Shown here: positions 21,990-30,759 of the stretch, one piece after another
Layout of the letters: the number at the start of each line of letters is the position of its first letter
Numbering within the stretch: position 1 is the stretch's first letter
Assembly: GCF_052857255.1 (NCBI RefSeq)
Contig: NC_135500.1
Location: 103,730,048-103,794,047 of the forward strand
Reading direction: 5' to 3'
Origin: Amblyomma americanum
Taxonomy: Eukaryota; Arthropoda; Arachnida; Ixodida; Ixodidae
DNA: 64,000 nt
Program-made: the position numbers and the translations under genes
The notes under the pieces: model-generated
What the model was told of the DNA's origin: nothing
Database searches by the model: none
The model's input: only the letters and a program-made list of their open reading frames with translations

Positions 21990-24453
21990 TGAAATGAGAC
22001 AATCATGATTCAGAATTCTAAATTTGTATATCAGTTCTCAAAAACAATCGACACCTAGCTCAAATTGTTGCATGTTCGCGCTGTCCACAACACCACTTGG
22101 CAGTTGGTTCTATATTTCAATTACATCAAGGGAAAAGCAAAAACGGTACATATCCGTACGTGTGTTAATAGGCTGTCGTACCCTGCTGTGTTCTTTTTTC
22201 GGGAACCACGTTTTAGAGGCGCTTTCACATAATGTTATCTATTTATGTTTATTGCTCTAGCATTATCTTGAAAAAAGGTTCAGTCGATGCTTTATTCTTC
22301 TATCTTCTAGCGTTTCCAATTCACGCTACCGTATCATCTCTGTAATCGAGTCAGTAGGGCGATACTTGGAGCATATAAAACGTGTTGAAATCCGCTGTAT
22401 TCTTCCACCTTTTTAAAACATTTTTTTTGGTGGGGGGGGGTCTCCACACAGCATTCGCATATTCCAGAACTGGTCGTATAAACGTTTTGTAGGTGACGAA
22501 TTTATTTTTTTAGCCGCGTTTGGAAGCTTTCTCCTAAGAAAGCAGAGCATTTGGTAAGCTTTTGAACAGATATTCTGAATGTGGAATACGCCAATCTAGA
22601 TTAATCTCCACTGTCACCCCTAAGTATCAGAAATTCTGTACTTCGAAAGAGGCATTTTTCCCTATATTATATTCAAATATGATACTGATCTGTTTTTTAC
22701 TTCCGTGAGTATGTAGATTTTTTGCAGTTAATTACTATGCCCCAACTTTGCCACCACGATTTTAATGATTGCAGGCATCTATTTAGTTTAAACTGATCTT
22801 CGCGCAAGTTACACGCGTGTAAGTTAAACGATCATCGGCGAATAGTTTAATTTTGACAGTCGGATCAACATTAGAAGCAATAACATTATTATACAATAAA
22901 AACAATAGCGGGCCTAAAACAGACCCTTGCGGGACTCCAGACACAACTTCGCACTTCTGTGAATGACTTTTCCCGATTCTGACCCTTTCATAACGGTTTT
23001 TTAAATAAGGCTGAATCAACACTACTATATTTTCACTAATTCCTAGGCTTCTCAATTTGGAAAGTAGTTTATGATGTGCAACTTTATGAAATGGCTTCGC
23101 AAAGTCTATACATACAAAATCTATCTGTTGGCATTCAACTTTAGCTCTGCAAAGTTCATGTGCAGTTTCGATTAACTGTGACACTGTCGAAAGGCCCGTT
23201 TGGAAACCGCGCTGAACTAGGCCTAATAAATCGTTTTTTTTTTCGAAGAAATACAGGTTATGTCTTGATATTGCATGCTCTTGGACTTTAAAGCACACAG
23301 AAGTGAGCGACACAGGTCTATAGTTGTTTACACACAGCCTTTTGCCCCTTAAAAATATCGGAACGATGCTGGCATCGCGCCAGTCCTGAGGTACTCTATG
23401 ATCCCACAAATTTATTTCGAATAAAAGCTGCAAACAATACGACAACCATAAAGTGTACCGTTGAACAAATGCCGTCGGTATTTTATCTGGGCCACACAAT
23501 TTTTTTGCGTCCAACGTAAGGAAATGCTTCAACACTCCCTCCTTTGGAATGCGTAGGTCTTCCTTTGGGTATTGTATTGCGCAGACTAAATACTCACCGT
23601 TACTATCACATCCAACCTTGGTAAAAACTGTTTGGAAGAAATGACGAAACACGGTTGCAATATATTTTTTCTGTCACGACTGCGTTGCCATTCACTATTT
23701 GTTCCGTTGCATTCTTTCTATCTGTGAAATATCGCAAAAACTTTTCTGCCGAGCATTTGAGGGAGTTTGTAGGCGTTTTATTGGAGAACGTTTTCTTCCA
23801 CTCCACCAATGCAGATTTTAGCATTTGTATGGTTATTGAAAGTTGTGTTGCCCTGTTTTTTTTCTTCCTTAATCATTCTTTATCTTTCTTTTATTAAAAT
23901 GTGTGGGGACAAAATGATGTATGCAATATTTGATTATGCATTTAAGTCGCTCCCATAGCTCTACACTTTCGCGGTTGAAAGCTATTTCAAATTCATTAAA
24001 TTTGTCTTGCAAAACGTCTAGGATAGACGTGTCATTCGCACGGCTATAATAATTATCACGCATCACGACTTATAGTTGCTTATAGATTCTTCTGCGCAGC
24101 GGTACATTCAAGCAAACCACGTTATGATCTGATTAACCATTCTCCGCTGATAAGCATAGTCTGGTATTCTACCGGATATGAAAACCAAGTTCAACAATGA
24201 CTGGGACTTTGGTGTAACTCTACAGAACTCTAACTATATGCTTAAGGTTAAGTAAAAACATGAACTGCGTCATTTTATTGGCGCTCCTTATTTCTACAAT
24301 GCCCGTTGATAGACTTTCCCAGTTATTATGGGCAAATTAAAGTCACCAGCCATTTTTGTGTTGTTTTTCATTTACATGGTAGTTAAGAAATACATTCAAG
24401 CCATCCAAAAATTCTGGCGGAGTAGCTGGTGGTTTGTACGTAGTCCCTAATAT
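21990..24453 (-). mobile_element. CR1-like LINE CR1-2, 3' half
   Basis: This is the downstream half of a CR1-like LINE whose 5' half lies at 34,421-35,923, on the other side of gypsy element D. Going down the - strand: the endonuclease continues (LGTTYKPP at the junction, MAGDFNLP near 24,340), then connector, RT and a C-terminal NQLPSGVVDSANMQQF segment near 22,050-22,100. The endonuclease reading resumes where it left off at 34,421, which shows the two halves were once one element. Confidence 0.8.
22783..23652 (-). pseudogene. Reverse transcriptase of CR1-2
   Basis: About 290 codons open, covering most RT motifs: VPQDWRDASIVPIF, NYRPVSLTSVCFKV, a VCIDFAKPFHKVAHHKL palm strand, SGVPQGSVLGPLLFLL and the catalytic FADDRLTY. 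Both catalytic aspartates of FADD are present. The LDFxKAFD-equivalent reads IDFAKPFHKV, with the second Asp replaced by His. Upstream connector fragments at 23,606-23,824 and 23,869-24,066 are in other frames, so it is inactive. Confidence 0.88.
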
Positions 24454-24636
24454 TGTCACAAATAAGTTCCGGAACCAAAAGGTCTAGGCACAGGCCGCAA
24501 GCAGTGGCGATGATGATGACGATGGCCTCTGGCTGAATGGCACGTACGCACGGTCCCAGCTGCCAGAGCACGCGCGTCTCTCACTTTTTTATCCTCTAGA
24601 CGCCGCAGCCCGGGGACACCTAGCGGCATTATTCCA
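24454..24636 (-). repeat. 3' LTR of element D
   Basis: About 183 bp ending TTTGTGACA on the - strand and starting near TGGAATAATGCCGC. It shares blocks such as GAGAGACGCGCGTGCTC and CTTGCGGCCTGTGCCTAG with the 5' LTR pieces at 34,277-34,420 and 33.6 kb. It is preceded on the - strand by the purine tract GGAGGGAG (24,637-24,644), a suitable polypurine tract. Confidence 0.82.
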
Positions 24637-24777
24637 CTCCCTCCAAAAAAAGAAAGCAAGAACATGTGCGCACTTTGAGCGAACCGGAGGAACTAAAACA
24701 CGCGAACAACAAAAATTACTGGCCGCCGAACGGCTGCAGGCAAAAATAAAACAAAGAAAACGCGGAAGAGGCGCTCG

Positions 24778-25540
24778 TTACTGCGTAAAGTAAGGCTTGA
24801 TAAGTAGTACGTGCACGACCTCAGGCCGAAGTAGACTGCTCGAACTCGGCAGAGTGCCATCGGGGAGGCCTTTATACGTCCCATCCGTTATGCCGCACAG
24901 CACTGTGTACGGTCCAAAGTAGCGGCTCGGGAGCTTCTCCGACAGGCCTGGGCGACGTACTGGGGTCCATACCCACACTTTGTCGTCGGGGTGGCACTCG
25001 ACGTGTCGATGTCGGTTGTAGAATTGTCCATCCGTTGCTTGCTGCCTTCGGATGTGCATCTCGTGCATGAGCTGCGCTGTAAACGCGGTGCCTCTATCAG
25101 TGATGACGGAGGACGGGGCGCCGTTTCGTAAAACAATGTGGGGTATGAAGAAATGCGCGATTTCAGAGGATGTGCTGCGCGGCACCGCCTTCGTTTCCGC
25201 ATAGCGTGCCAAATAATCAGTCGCAATTGTAATCCACTTATTGCCAAAAGATGACACAGGAAATAGACCCAGAAGATCAATGCCGACTTGGTCAAAAGGT
25301 GTGCGAGGTGGCGCAATTGGTTGGAGTAAACCTGCGGGCTTTAGCGGTGGTGACTTACGACCCTGGCACTCACGGAAACCTCTGACGTAATTGTGGATGG
25401 TCTTTGCAAGTTTACGCCAATAATAGGCCTGACGCACTCAAGCGAGCGTGCGTGCAAATCCCAAGTGGCTGGAGGTGGGTTCATCATGACACGCTGAAAG
25501 GATGCCGTCGCGGAGGTCTGATGGCACGACTAGGAGGTAG
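24778..25540 (-). pseudogene. Integrase of element D, internally deleted
   Basis: The zinc domain is at about 25,500-25,350 (CHDEPTSSHLGFARTLA, a TGA, then YYWRKLAKTIHNYV and FRECQGRK, where the first Cys of the pair is Phe). The core has the first Asp (GIDLLGLF) and the second (VITDRGTAF). At about 25,060 the sequence jumps from LMHEM straight to the C-terminal domain (CHPDDKVWVWTPV, YFGPYTVL). The segment with the catalytic Glu is therefore missing. It ends IKPYFTQ at 24,778. Confidence 0.88.
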
Positions 25541-25689
25541 GTCTGGTCACCGTTGTTCGAGTTTTTCTTGTACAGTACGCCATTGCGAATGCAAAAAGAG
25601 GACGAATGGCGGGAGAAGTGTCAAGGTAAGTTGGAAGCATGGCCCTTTAGGTGATTCATGACAGACAGCAGGTCAGCGTCAGCACGCTG

Positions 25690-27222
25690 CCTTGCCGCCA
25701 AGTCTGAACACTGACCACGCCTAGGAAACGATTGTCATCCTCTGTGCTGTCATCAGCTTGGTCGATGGGTGCGCGTGAGAGCGCGTCGGCGTTTACGTCC
25801 GGACTTATAGGCAATTGCGTAATCATATTCTTGAATGCGAAGGCTCCAGCGTGCTAGGCGGCCTGATGGATCTTGGAGATTGGTCCGCCAGCACAAGGAA
25901 TGATGGTCTGTGACCACTCTACAGTTGCGACCATAGATATAAGGCCGAAATTTCATCGAAGCCCAGATGACGGCGACGCACTCCTTTTCCAAGGTGGAAT
26001 AATTTATTTCGGTGAGCGACAGTGTGCGACTCGCATACGCGACCAAGCGTTCCACGCCTTCTTGATGTTGAACGAGGGCGGCAATAAGCCAGATGTTGCT
26101 AGCGTCGGTGCGCATCTCGGTAGCCGCCTCCTCATAAAAGTGAGCAAGCACAGGGGTAGTGTGCAGCCTTCATCGCAGCACTGTGAAAGCAGCCTGTTGC
26201 TCGGCAGTCCAGACGAACGGTGTATCGTAAAGCGTTAAACGGGTCAGAGGATCAGAGATCTTGGAGAAGTCGGCGATGAAACGGCGGTAGTAGGCGCACA
26301 AACCCAAGAAGTGCTTGAGAGTTTTCTTTGTTGTAGGACGGGGAAACTCGGCTACGGCGGCAGTATTCTCGGGACAGGGTCTTACGCCGTCGGCGCTCAC
26401 AACATGACCCAGGAACTTGAGCTCTTTGTCGCCAAAGTGGCATTTCTCGGGTTTAAGTGTCAAGTCGGCCAAAAGCAGGACATCCAGCACGGTCTGCAGG
26501 CGTTCAAGGTGTTGGTCGAAGGGTTCTGAAAATACCACCATGTCATGTAGGTAAACTAAACAGGTTTGTCATTTGAGGCCAGCCAGGACAGTATCCATCA
26601 TGCGCTGAAACGTCTCCAGCGCAGAGCAAAGGCCGATGGGCAGAACCTTAAATTCATATAGGCCGTCGGGTGTGATGAAGGCAGTTTTCTCGCGGTCACG
26701 TTCTACAACCTCAATTTGCCAATATCCGTTCTTTAGGTCAATCGACGAAAAATACTTGGCGCGGCGAAGTCTGTCGAGTGAGTCGTCGATGCGGAGGAGC
26801 GGGTAGACGTCCTTTTTTGTTATTCTGTTCAGCTTACGGTAACCAACGCAAAAGCGCAATGCTCCATCTTTCTTCTTAATCAGCACGACGGGCGACGACC
26901 ACGGGCTCTTAGTGGGCTGAATAACATCGTCTGTAAGCATCTTCTTTACCTGCGTTTGGATGGCGTCGCGTTTCTTCGGGGAAATGCGGTACGGCTTCTG
27001 TCGTATGAGGCGAGCGTCAAGGGAAGTGATGATCCGATGATTCGTGATCGCCGTTTGCCGCTCTTTCGAGGAGGATGCGAAGCAGCTTTTGTATTGGAGC
27101 AGTAGGGCGCGGAGGTCGCGCTGTTGAGTCGCTGAGCGCCCGGAGCCAGTATCGATGCGATCCAGGGACGTGTCCGGACGTCCCATGGCCTGAGACGCAA
27201 AGCACTCTGTAATATCGACCAA
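25690..27222 (-). pseudogene. pol: Reverse transcriptase and RNase H of element D
   Basis: RT is open from 27,222 to 26,569 (SPWSSPVVLIKKKDG, RFCVGYRKLN, YFSSIDLKNGYWQIEV, PIGLCSALETFQRMMD). A TGA replaces the codon after AGLK, where Trp is expected. The catalytic box reads CLVYLHDMVVFS, that is YLHD for YLDD, so one catalytic Asp is lost. The thumb/connection has FLGHVVSADGV and FLGLCAYYRRFI. RNase H at 26,151-25,753 has [15 protein letters not shown] (first Asp present), [11 protein letters not shown] and TDHHSLCW. A typical gypsy Pol, now inactive. Confidence 0.92.
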
Positions 27223-27707
27223 ATGGTCTGCCCACGCGACGGCAGTAGGTCGGACAAGGTAAAATTAGTAATCAGGAGTTCCCACCGACCGTTACGGAGG
27301 TGGACAAGGCTTTGGGCCGAGTAAATACCTTGTGCAAGCAGCAAGGAAAGGTTGCCCACGACGACTGCAGGTCCATCACGTAGCCCATCATCGCATTCGA
27401 CGCTTGTAAAAACACTGGCGCGCTGCGGGATAAAAACACTTTCAGTGGAAATACGAAGGGCGGAGCTGCGTTGACGAACGTCGGAGGTGTCGTTGGCTTT
27501 CTCTGTAGAAAACACAATGGTTCTGTGGAGCAGGTCGATAATAGCACCATTCTCACGGACAAAATCTACGCCCAAAATCAGGTCACGAGAACAGTTGCGG
27601 AGCACCAGGAACCTAACTATGAACGTCGAGTCGCTGGTCTGGACCCTAGCCGTGCACTGTCCAAGTGGAGTAATGATATGGCCCCCCGCTGTCCGGATTT
27701 GTAACTT
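27223..27707 (-). pseudogene. Protease C-terminal half and RT linker of element D
   Basis: From the LINE G junction downstream on the - strand: a flap-like AGGHIITPLGQC strand, then RDLILGVDFVRENGAIIDL, the characteristic C-terminal block of gypsy proteases. About 110 linker codons to RT follow. The N-terminal half with the DTG active site is at 29,864-30,103, on the far side of LINE G. Confidence 0.85.
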
Positions 27708-27716
27708 TCTTCAGAA

Positions 27717-27727
27717 GCGCAGGGGCC

Positions 27728-27767
<40 letters not shown>

Positions 27768-27770
27768 ACT
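27717..27770 (-). ncRNA. U6 snRNA internal fragment (retrocopied, antisense)
   Basis: The - strand reads ACATATACTAAAATTGG, then GAACGATACAGAGAAGATTA, then GCATGGCCCCTGCGC, a continuous match to the central part of spliceosomal U6 snRNA (roughly nucleotides 20-70). The 5' stem, the 3' end, a promoter and a T-run terminator are all absent, so it is not a U6 gene. It lies between the left target repeat and the truncated LINE, and its GCGC end overlaps the end of that repeat. Recognition is from knowledge of the conserved U6 sequence. Confidence 0.92.
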
Positions 27771-27774
27771 TTGG

Positions 27775-29769
27775 AAGTACATAGAGGACAATGGGCTCTA
27801 CCCAGACACCATGATCGGCTTCCGACCAAAGCTGTCGGCATGCGACGTGATGCTGCAACTCAAGGACCAAATTATAGATAAGCAAACCCGAGACACGAAA
27901 GTGATTGTAGGGTTGGATGTGGCAAAGGCATTTGACAACGTGAGGCACGTGTCGATCTTAGAGAATCTGAACTCACTAAATATAGGTAAGAGAGTGTATA
28001 GTTACATCAAGGACTTTCTTACGAACAGGAAAGCCACTCTCAAGATAGGGGAAGACTCCATCGAGGACATTATACTTGGTAACACAGGAACGCCGCAAGG
28101 CTCGGTGTTATCACCGACCCTCTTCAACATTGCGATGTTGAGACTCCCCGAACTGTTGGCGGACATTGAGAATTTAAACCACACAATATACGCGGATGAC
28201 ACAACATTATGGATAAATAAGGGGAGTGACGGACAAATTGAAAGCTCTCTGCAAAAAGCAATTGACATCATTGAAGAGTACCTAAAACCCAAGGGACTTA
28301 AATGCTCGGTCGAAAAGTCGGAAGCACTGTTCCTGATGCCCCCTGGAAAACGGCGGCTTCACCAAAAGCACGAGGCAGACATTCACCTGTATGTCAATGG
28401 TGGAGAGATCCCCGCGGTTGACAGTATCCGCGTCCTCGGGCTAAGGATTCAGGCGAATCGGAAGAATCATGAAACGCTTGCTAGGTTAGAAGCAAGTGCA
28501 AATCAGACGTGTCGTCGTATCAGAAGAATAGCGAACAGGCACGCTGGAATGAATGAGGCGAATCTCTTGAGACTCGTGCAGGCCTTCGTAATCAGTAGGA
28601 TAGTGTACGTGGCACCCTACCTGAAACTCAACGGAGCGGAACGGAACAAGCTCGAAATCATTATCAGGAAAAGTGTCAAGGTCGCACTCGGCCTACCCCC
28701 GAACACATCCACCGAGAGACTTATGAAGCTAGGGGTCTCCAACACTCTCGCGGAGCTCATTGAGGCTGCCCTTACCGCTCAGCATCAAAGGCTACTCGGT
28801 TCTGAAACGGGGAGGAAAATTTTAGAGAGATTGGGCTACGAGCCCAAGCATGAACATGCCCGCTCACGAGACATACCACGACAAATCAGGGACAAGAATA
28901 AAATCCCTCCGCTGCCCAGAAACATGCACCCCGCCTTTCACGAAGGCAGGCGCAAAGACAGGTCAGAAGCATTACATGCTAGGTATACAGGTCGACAGGA
29001 CGTCCTGTATACGGACGCTGCAATATATGAGAGCAAAGCCGCACACGCGGCTGTGGCGGTTAAGGAAGACGGAACCCCGGCGGCGTGCTGCACAGTCAGT
29101 GGTGTCAAGACAGTAGAAGCTGAGGAAGTGGCGATAGCTTTAGCCGCCAGCCAAGGAGGGGTCAAGGTGGTCATTAGCGATTCAAAAAACGCTGTGAGAA
29201 ATTACGAATCGGGGAGGGTGACGGAGACTGCCATCCGTATATTAAGCAGGGAAGGAGGACCCAGAGAACAGGTTCTGCTCGTTTGGGCACCAGCTCACCA
29301 AGGACTTAAAGGGAACGAGGAGGCTCATTCGGTCGCCCGAGGTCTCACTTACCGGTCGACCCCTGGGACCTCCCAAATCTCTGGAAGTACAAACAGCACA
29401 GAGGATATGCGCGCATACCAGAAAATCACACAATACTACAGACTAAATCGTCAGATTTATCCGGGAGCGGACAAAACGCTCAATAAAAAAGAGGAGGTTC
29501 TTTGGAGGAAATTACAAACAGGGGTTTTTCACAACCCAGTACTCTACAGCAAGTGGCATCCTACAGTATTCAGGTCAAAGTGCAAATTTTGCGATCAGCC
29601 AGCAAATTTGGTCCACATGGTGTGGACGTGCCCGGCTAAATATGATAGCTCACGCACTATAGAATCCTGGGAGGCTTTGCTCCGCAGCCCAGACCCCAAC
29701 GTCCAGCAAGACATCATCGGTCAAGCCCTTGCTGCTGCTGTATCCCAAGGGATCCCGGCCGACGGCTAG
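27775..29769 (+). CDS. ORF2 C-terminal part of LINE G: RT, RNase H, zinc motif
   Basis: About 665 codons stay open from YIEDNGLYPDTMIGFRPK to the stop at 29,769. RT motifs are IVGLDVAKAFDNV, GTPQGSVLSPTLFN and an intact catalytic TIYADDTTLW. RNase H follows from about 29,000: VLYTDAAIYES, VEAEEVAIAL, VVISDSKNAV and WAPAHQGLKGNEEAH. In the last motif the final Asp position is His, so RNase H may be impaired. A C-terminal CKFCDQPANLVHMVWTC zinc knuckle closes the protein. The lack of internal stops means a young insertion. Codons upstream of 27,775 in the same frame are U6 and gypsy sequence, not part of the protein. Confidence 0.9.
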   Translation, partial: KYIEDNGLYPDTMIGFRPKLSACDVMLQLKDQIIDKQTRDTKVIVGLDVAKAFDNVRHVSILENLNSLNIGKRVYSYIKDFLTNRKATLKIGEDSIEDIILGNTGTPQGSVLSPTLFNIAMLRLPELLADIENLNHTIYADDTTLWINKGSDGQIESSLQKAIDIIEEYLKPKGLKCSVEKSEALFLMPPGKRRLHQKHEADIHLYVNGGEIPAVDSIRVLGLRIQANRKNHETLARLEASANQTCRRIRRIANRHAGMNEANLLRLVQAFVISRIVYVAPYLKLNGAERNKLEIIIRKSVKVALGLPPNTSTERLMKLGVSNTLAELIEAALTAQHQRLLGSETGRKILERLGYEPKHEHARSRDIPRQIRDKNKIPPLPRNMHPAFHEGRRKDRSEALHARYTGRQDVLYTDAAIYESKAAHAAVAVKEDGTPAACCTVSGVKTVEAEEVAIALAASQGGVKVVISDSKNAVRNYESGRVTETAIRILSREGGPREQVLLVWAPAHQGLKGNEEAHSVARGLTYRSTPGTSQISGSTNSTEDMRAYQKITQYYRLNRQIYPGADKTLNKKEEVLWRKLQTGVFHNPVLYSKWHPTVFRSKCKFCDQPANLVHMVWTCPAKYDSSRTIESWEALLRSPDPNVQQDIIGQALAAAVSQGIPADG

Positions 29770-29830
29770 GGCCGACAGGGGAGATGGACTTCTCTCCTGG
29801 CGTTCATTGACTGGTGTTACAATAAAGTTG

Positions 29831-29852
29831 TTTCTCTCTCTCTCTCTCTCTC
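29831..29852 (+). repeat. (CT)n tail of LINE G
   Basis: About ten CT dinucleotides directly follow the AATAAAGTTG end of the LINE 3' UTR and run into the right target repeat. LINE E at 57.1 kb ends in the same kind of (CT)n tail. Confidence 0.88.
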
Positions 29853-29863
29853 TTCAGAAGCGC

Positions 29864-30103
29864 TTCCATTTTTCCACTCATAATTGAAAACTCCACACCT
29901 GTGTCCACCAACGCGCTAATGCTGTGACTATCGAGCAGCACGGGTATGTCGAGTGAGAAACGGTCCTTTAGCTCCGGTGCCGTCGTCGACGTAAAACGAG
30001 GGCTGGGCGAGCGGCCCGCCGTCGCTCGCGAGAAGTTCTGCGCATGCGGTGAAAACGATGATCGGCAAGGCGACGGTGGACGGTACTGACGCCGAACCAT
30101 GGA
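29864..30103 (-). pseudogene. Protease N-terminal half of element D
   Basis: A - strand segment with SISALVDTGVEFSIMSGKM, the DTG active site of a gypsy protease. It is preceded by FSLDIPVLLDSH strands and cut at KMEALLK by LINE G. The remainder is at 27,223-27,707. The catalytic triad is intact here. Confidence 0.85.
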
Positions 30104-30759
30104 CTACAGAGGTTGCTGGGTCACGTACTCTTCAATCTCATGGGGCCGTTGGCCAAATCGAGGCCATGGCGCATCGGAGAAAAAACCCTGCAGGCCAAGC
30201 TCTGAGCACCGGCGGAACGGGTGACCAGGCTCCCCACCGTGGAAGCACAAACGCCGGCGGTCAGGGCGACGCCAGACGTCCGCTCTGCGCAGGGACTGTC
30301 GATCACTCGGGATGCCGTGCTGCACTGGCTGTACGGAGGGCAGCAGGACGTCGTGATGGTTGCGAAAAACTGCCGCTGGATTTGGGGCAGGGCATCGCAG
30401 AGCCTCAGCCTATGTCGGGCGGTAGTAGTCTGTCTCGATTGGCTGTGGTTCGCCGCATAGTAACGGGGGCCTGATAACTTGCAGCAACTCTTCACGGATA
30501 ACGCTCATAAGGGAGCTGGCAGCTTTTGTGATCTACTACAAATACTCACTAGCTCGTCACGGACGACAGCGCGCATTATGTCATGGAGGAAGGCGGTATT
30601 GTTGAAAATCGGGAGGGACTCCGTAAAAGAAGCAGAAATGACTGGCTGGTCGTACGCGGTGGAACGCTGCCGGAGGTTCTGCTCTATCGTGACAGCCTCC
30701 ACTAGAAACTTGGCAACAGTGCTTGGGGGCTGCGCACGAGGCCGGCGAAAAGCTGTTCT
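30104..30759 (-). pseudogene. gag: gag C-terminal half of element D (nucleocapsid)
   Basis: Resumes at 30,759 with EQLFAGLVRSPPSTVAKF, which continues capsid from the other side of the TTAA element. It runs through an EAVTIEQNLRQR segment, then shifts frame to a zinc-knuckle region near 30,240 reading CFHGGEPGHPFRRC, where the second Cys of CCHC is Gly. Protease follows at 30,103. Confidence 0.82.

Larger units (their letters stand above)
27708..29863 (+). mobile_element. 5'-truncated I-type LINE G joined to antisense U6 sequence
   Basis: A + strand LINE fragment inserted in the protease of element D, bounded by a 13-bp direct repeat, TCTTCAGAAGCGC (27,708-27,720 and 29,851-29,863). Its 3' end is AATAAAGTTGTTT plus (CT)n. 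The 5' end is truncated inside RT (first LINE codons about 27,775). Between the left target repeat and the LINE lies about 50 bp that is the reverse complement of U6 snRNA. This is the signature of LINE-mediated integration with a template switch. Confidence 0.9.

Noticed and set aside
27717..27770. Functional U6 snRNA gene
   Set aside because: Only the middle of U6 is present, without ends, promoter or terminator, and it is bounded by a LINE target repeat.
27487..27774. Start of the 760-codon open frame over LINE G
   Set aside because: The first ~95 codons are antisense gypsy protease and antisense U6 sequence. The LINE protein begins only near 27,775.
30121..30495. - strand 124-codon frame in gag of element D
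   Set aside because: Off-frame reading next to the zinc-knuckle frame at 30,104-30,325; the gag content is in the other frame.
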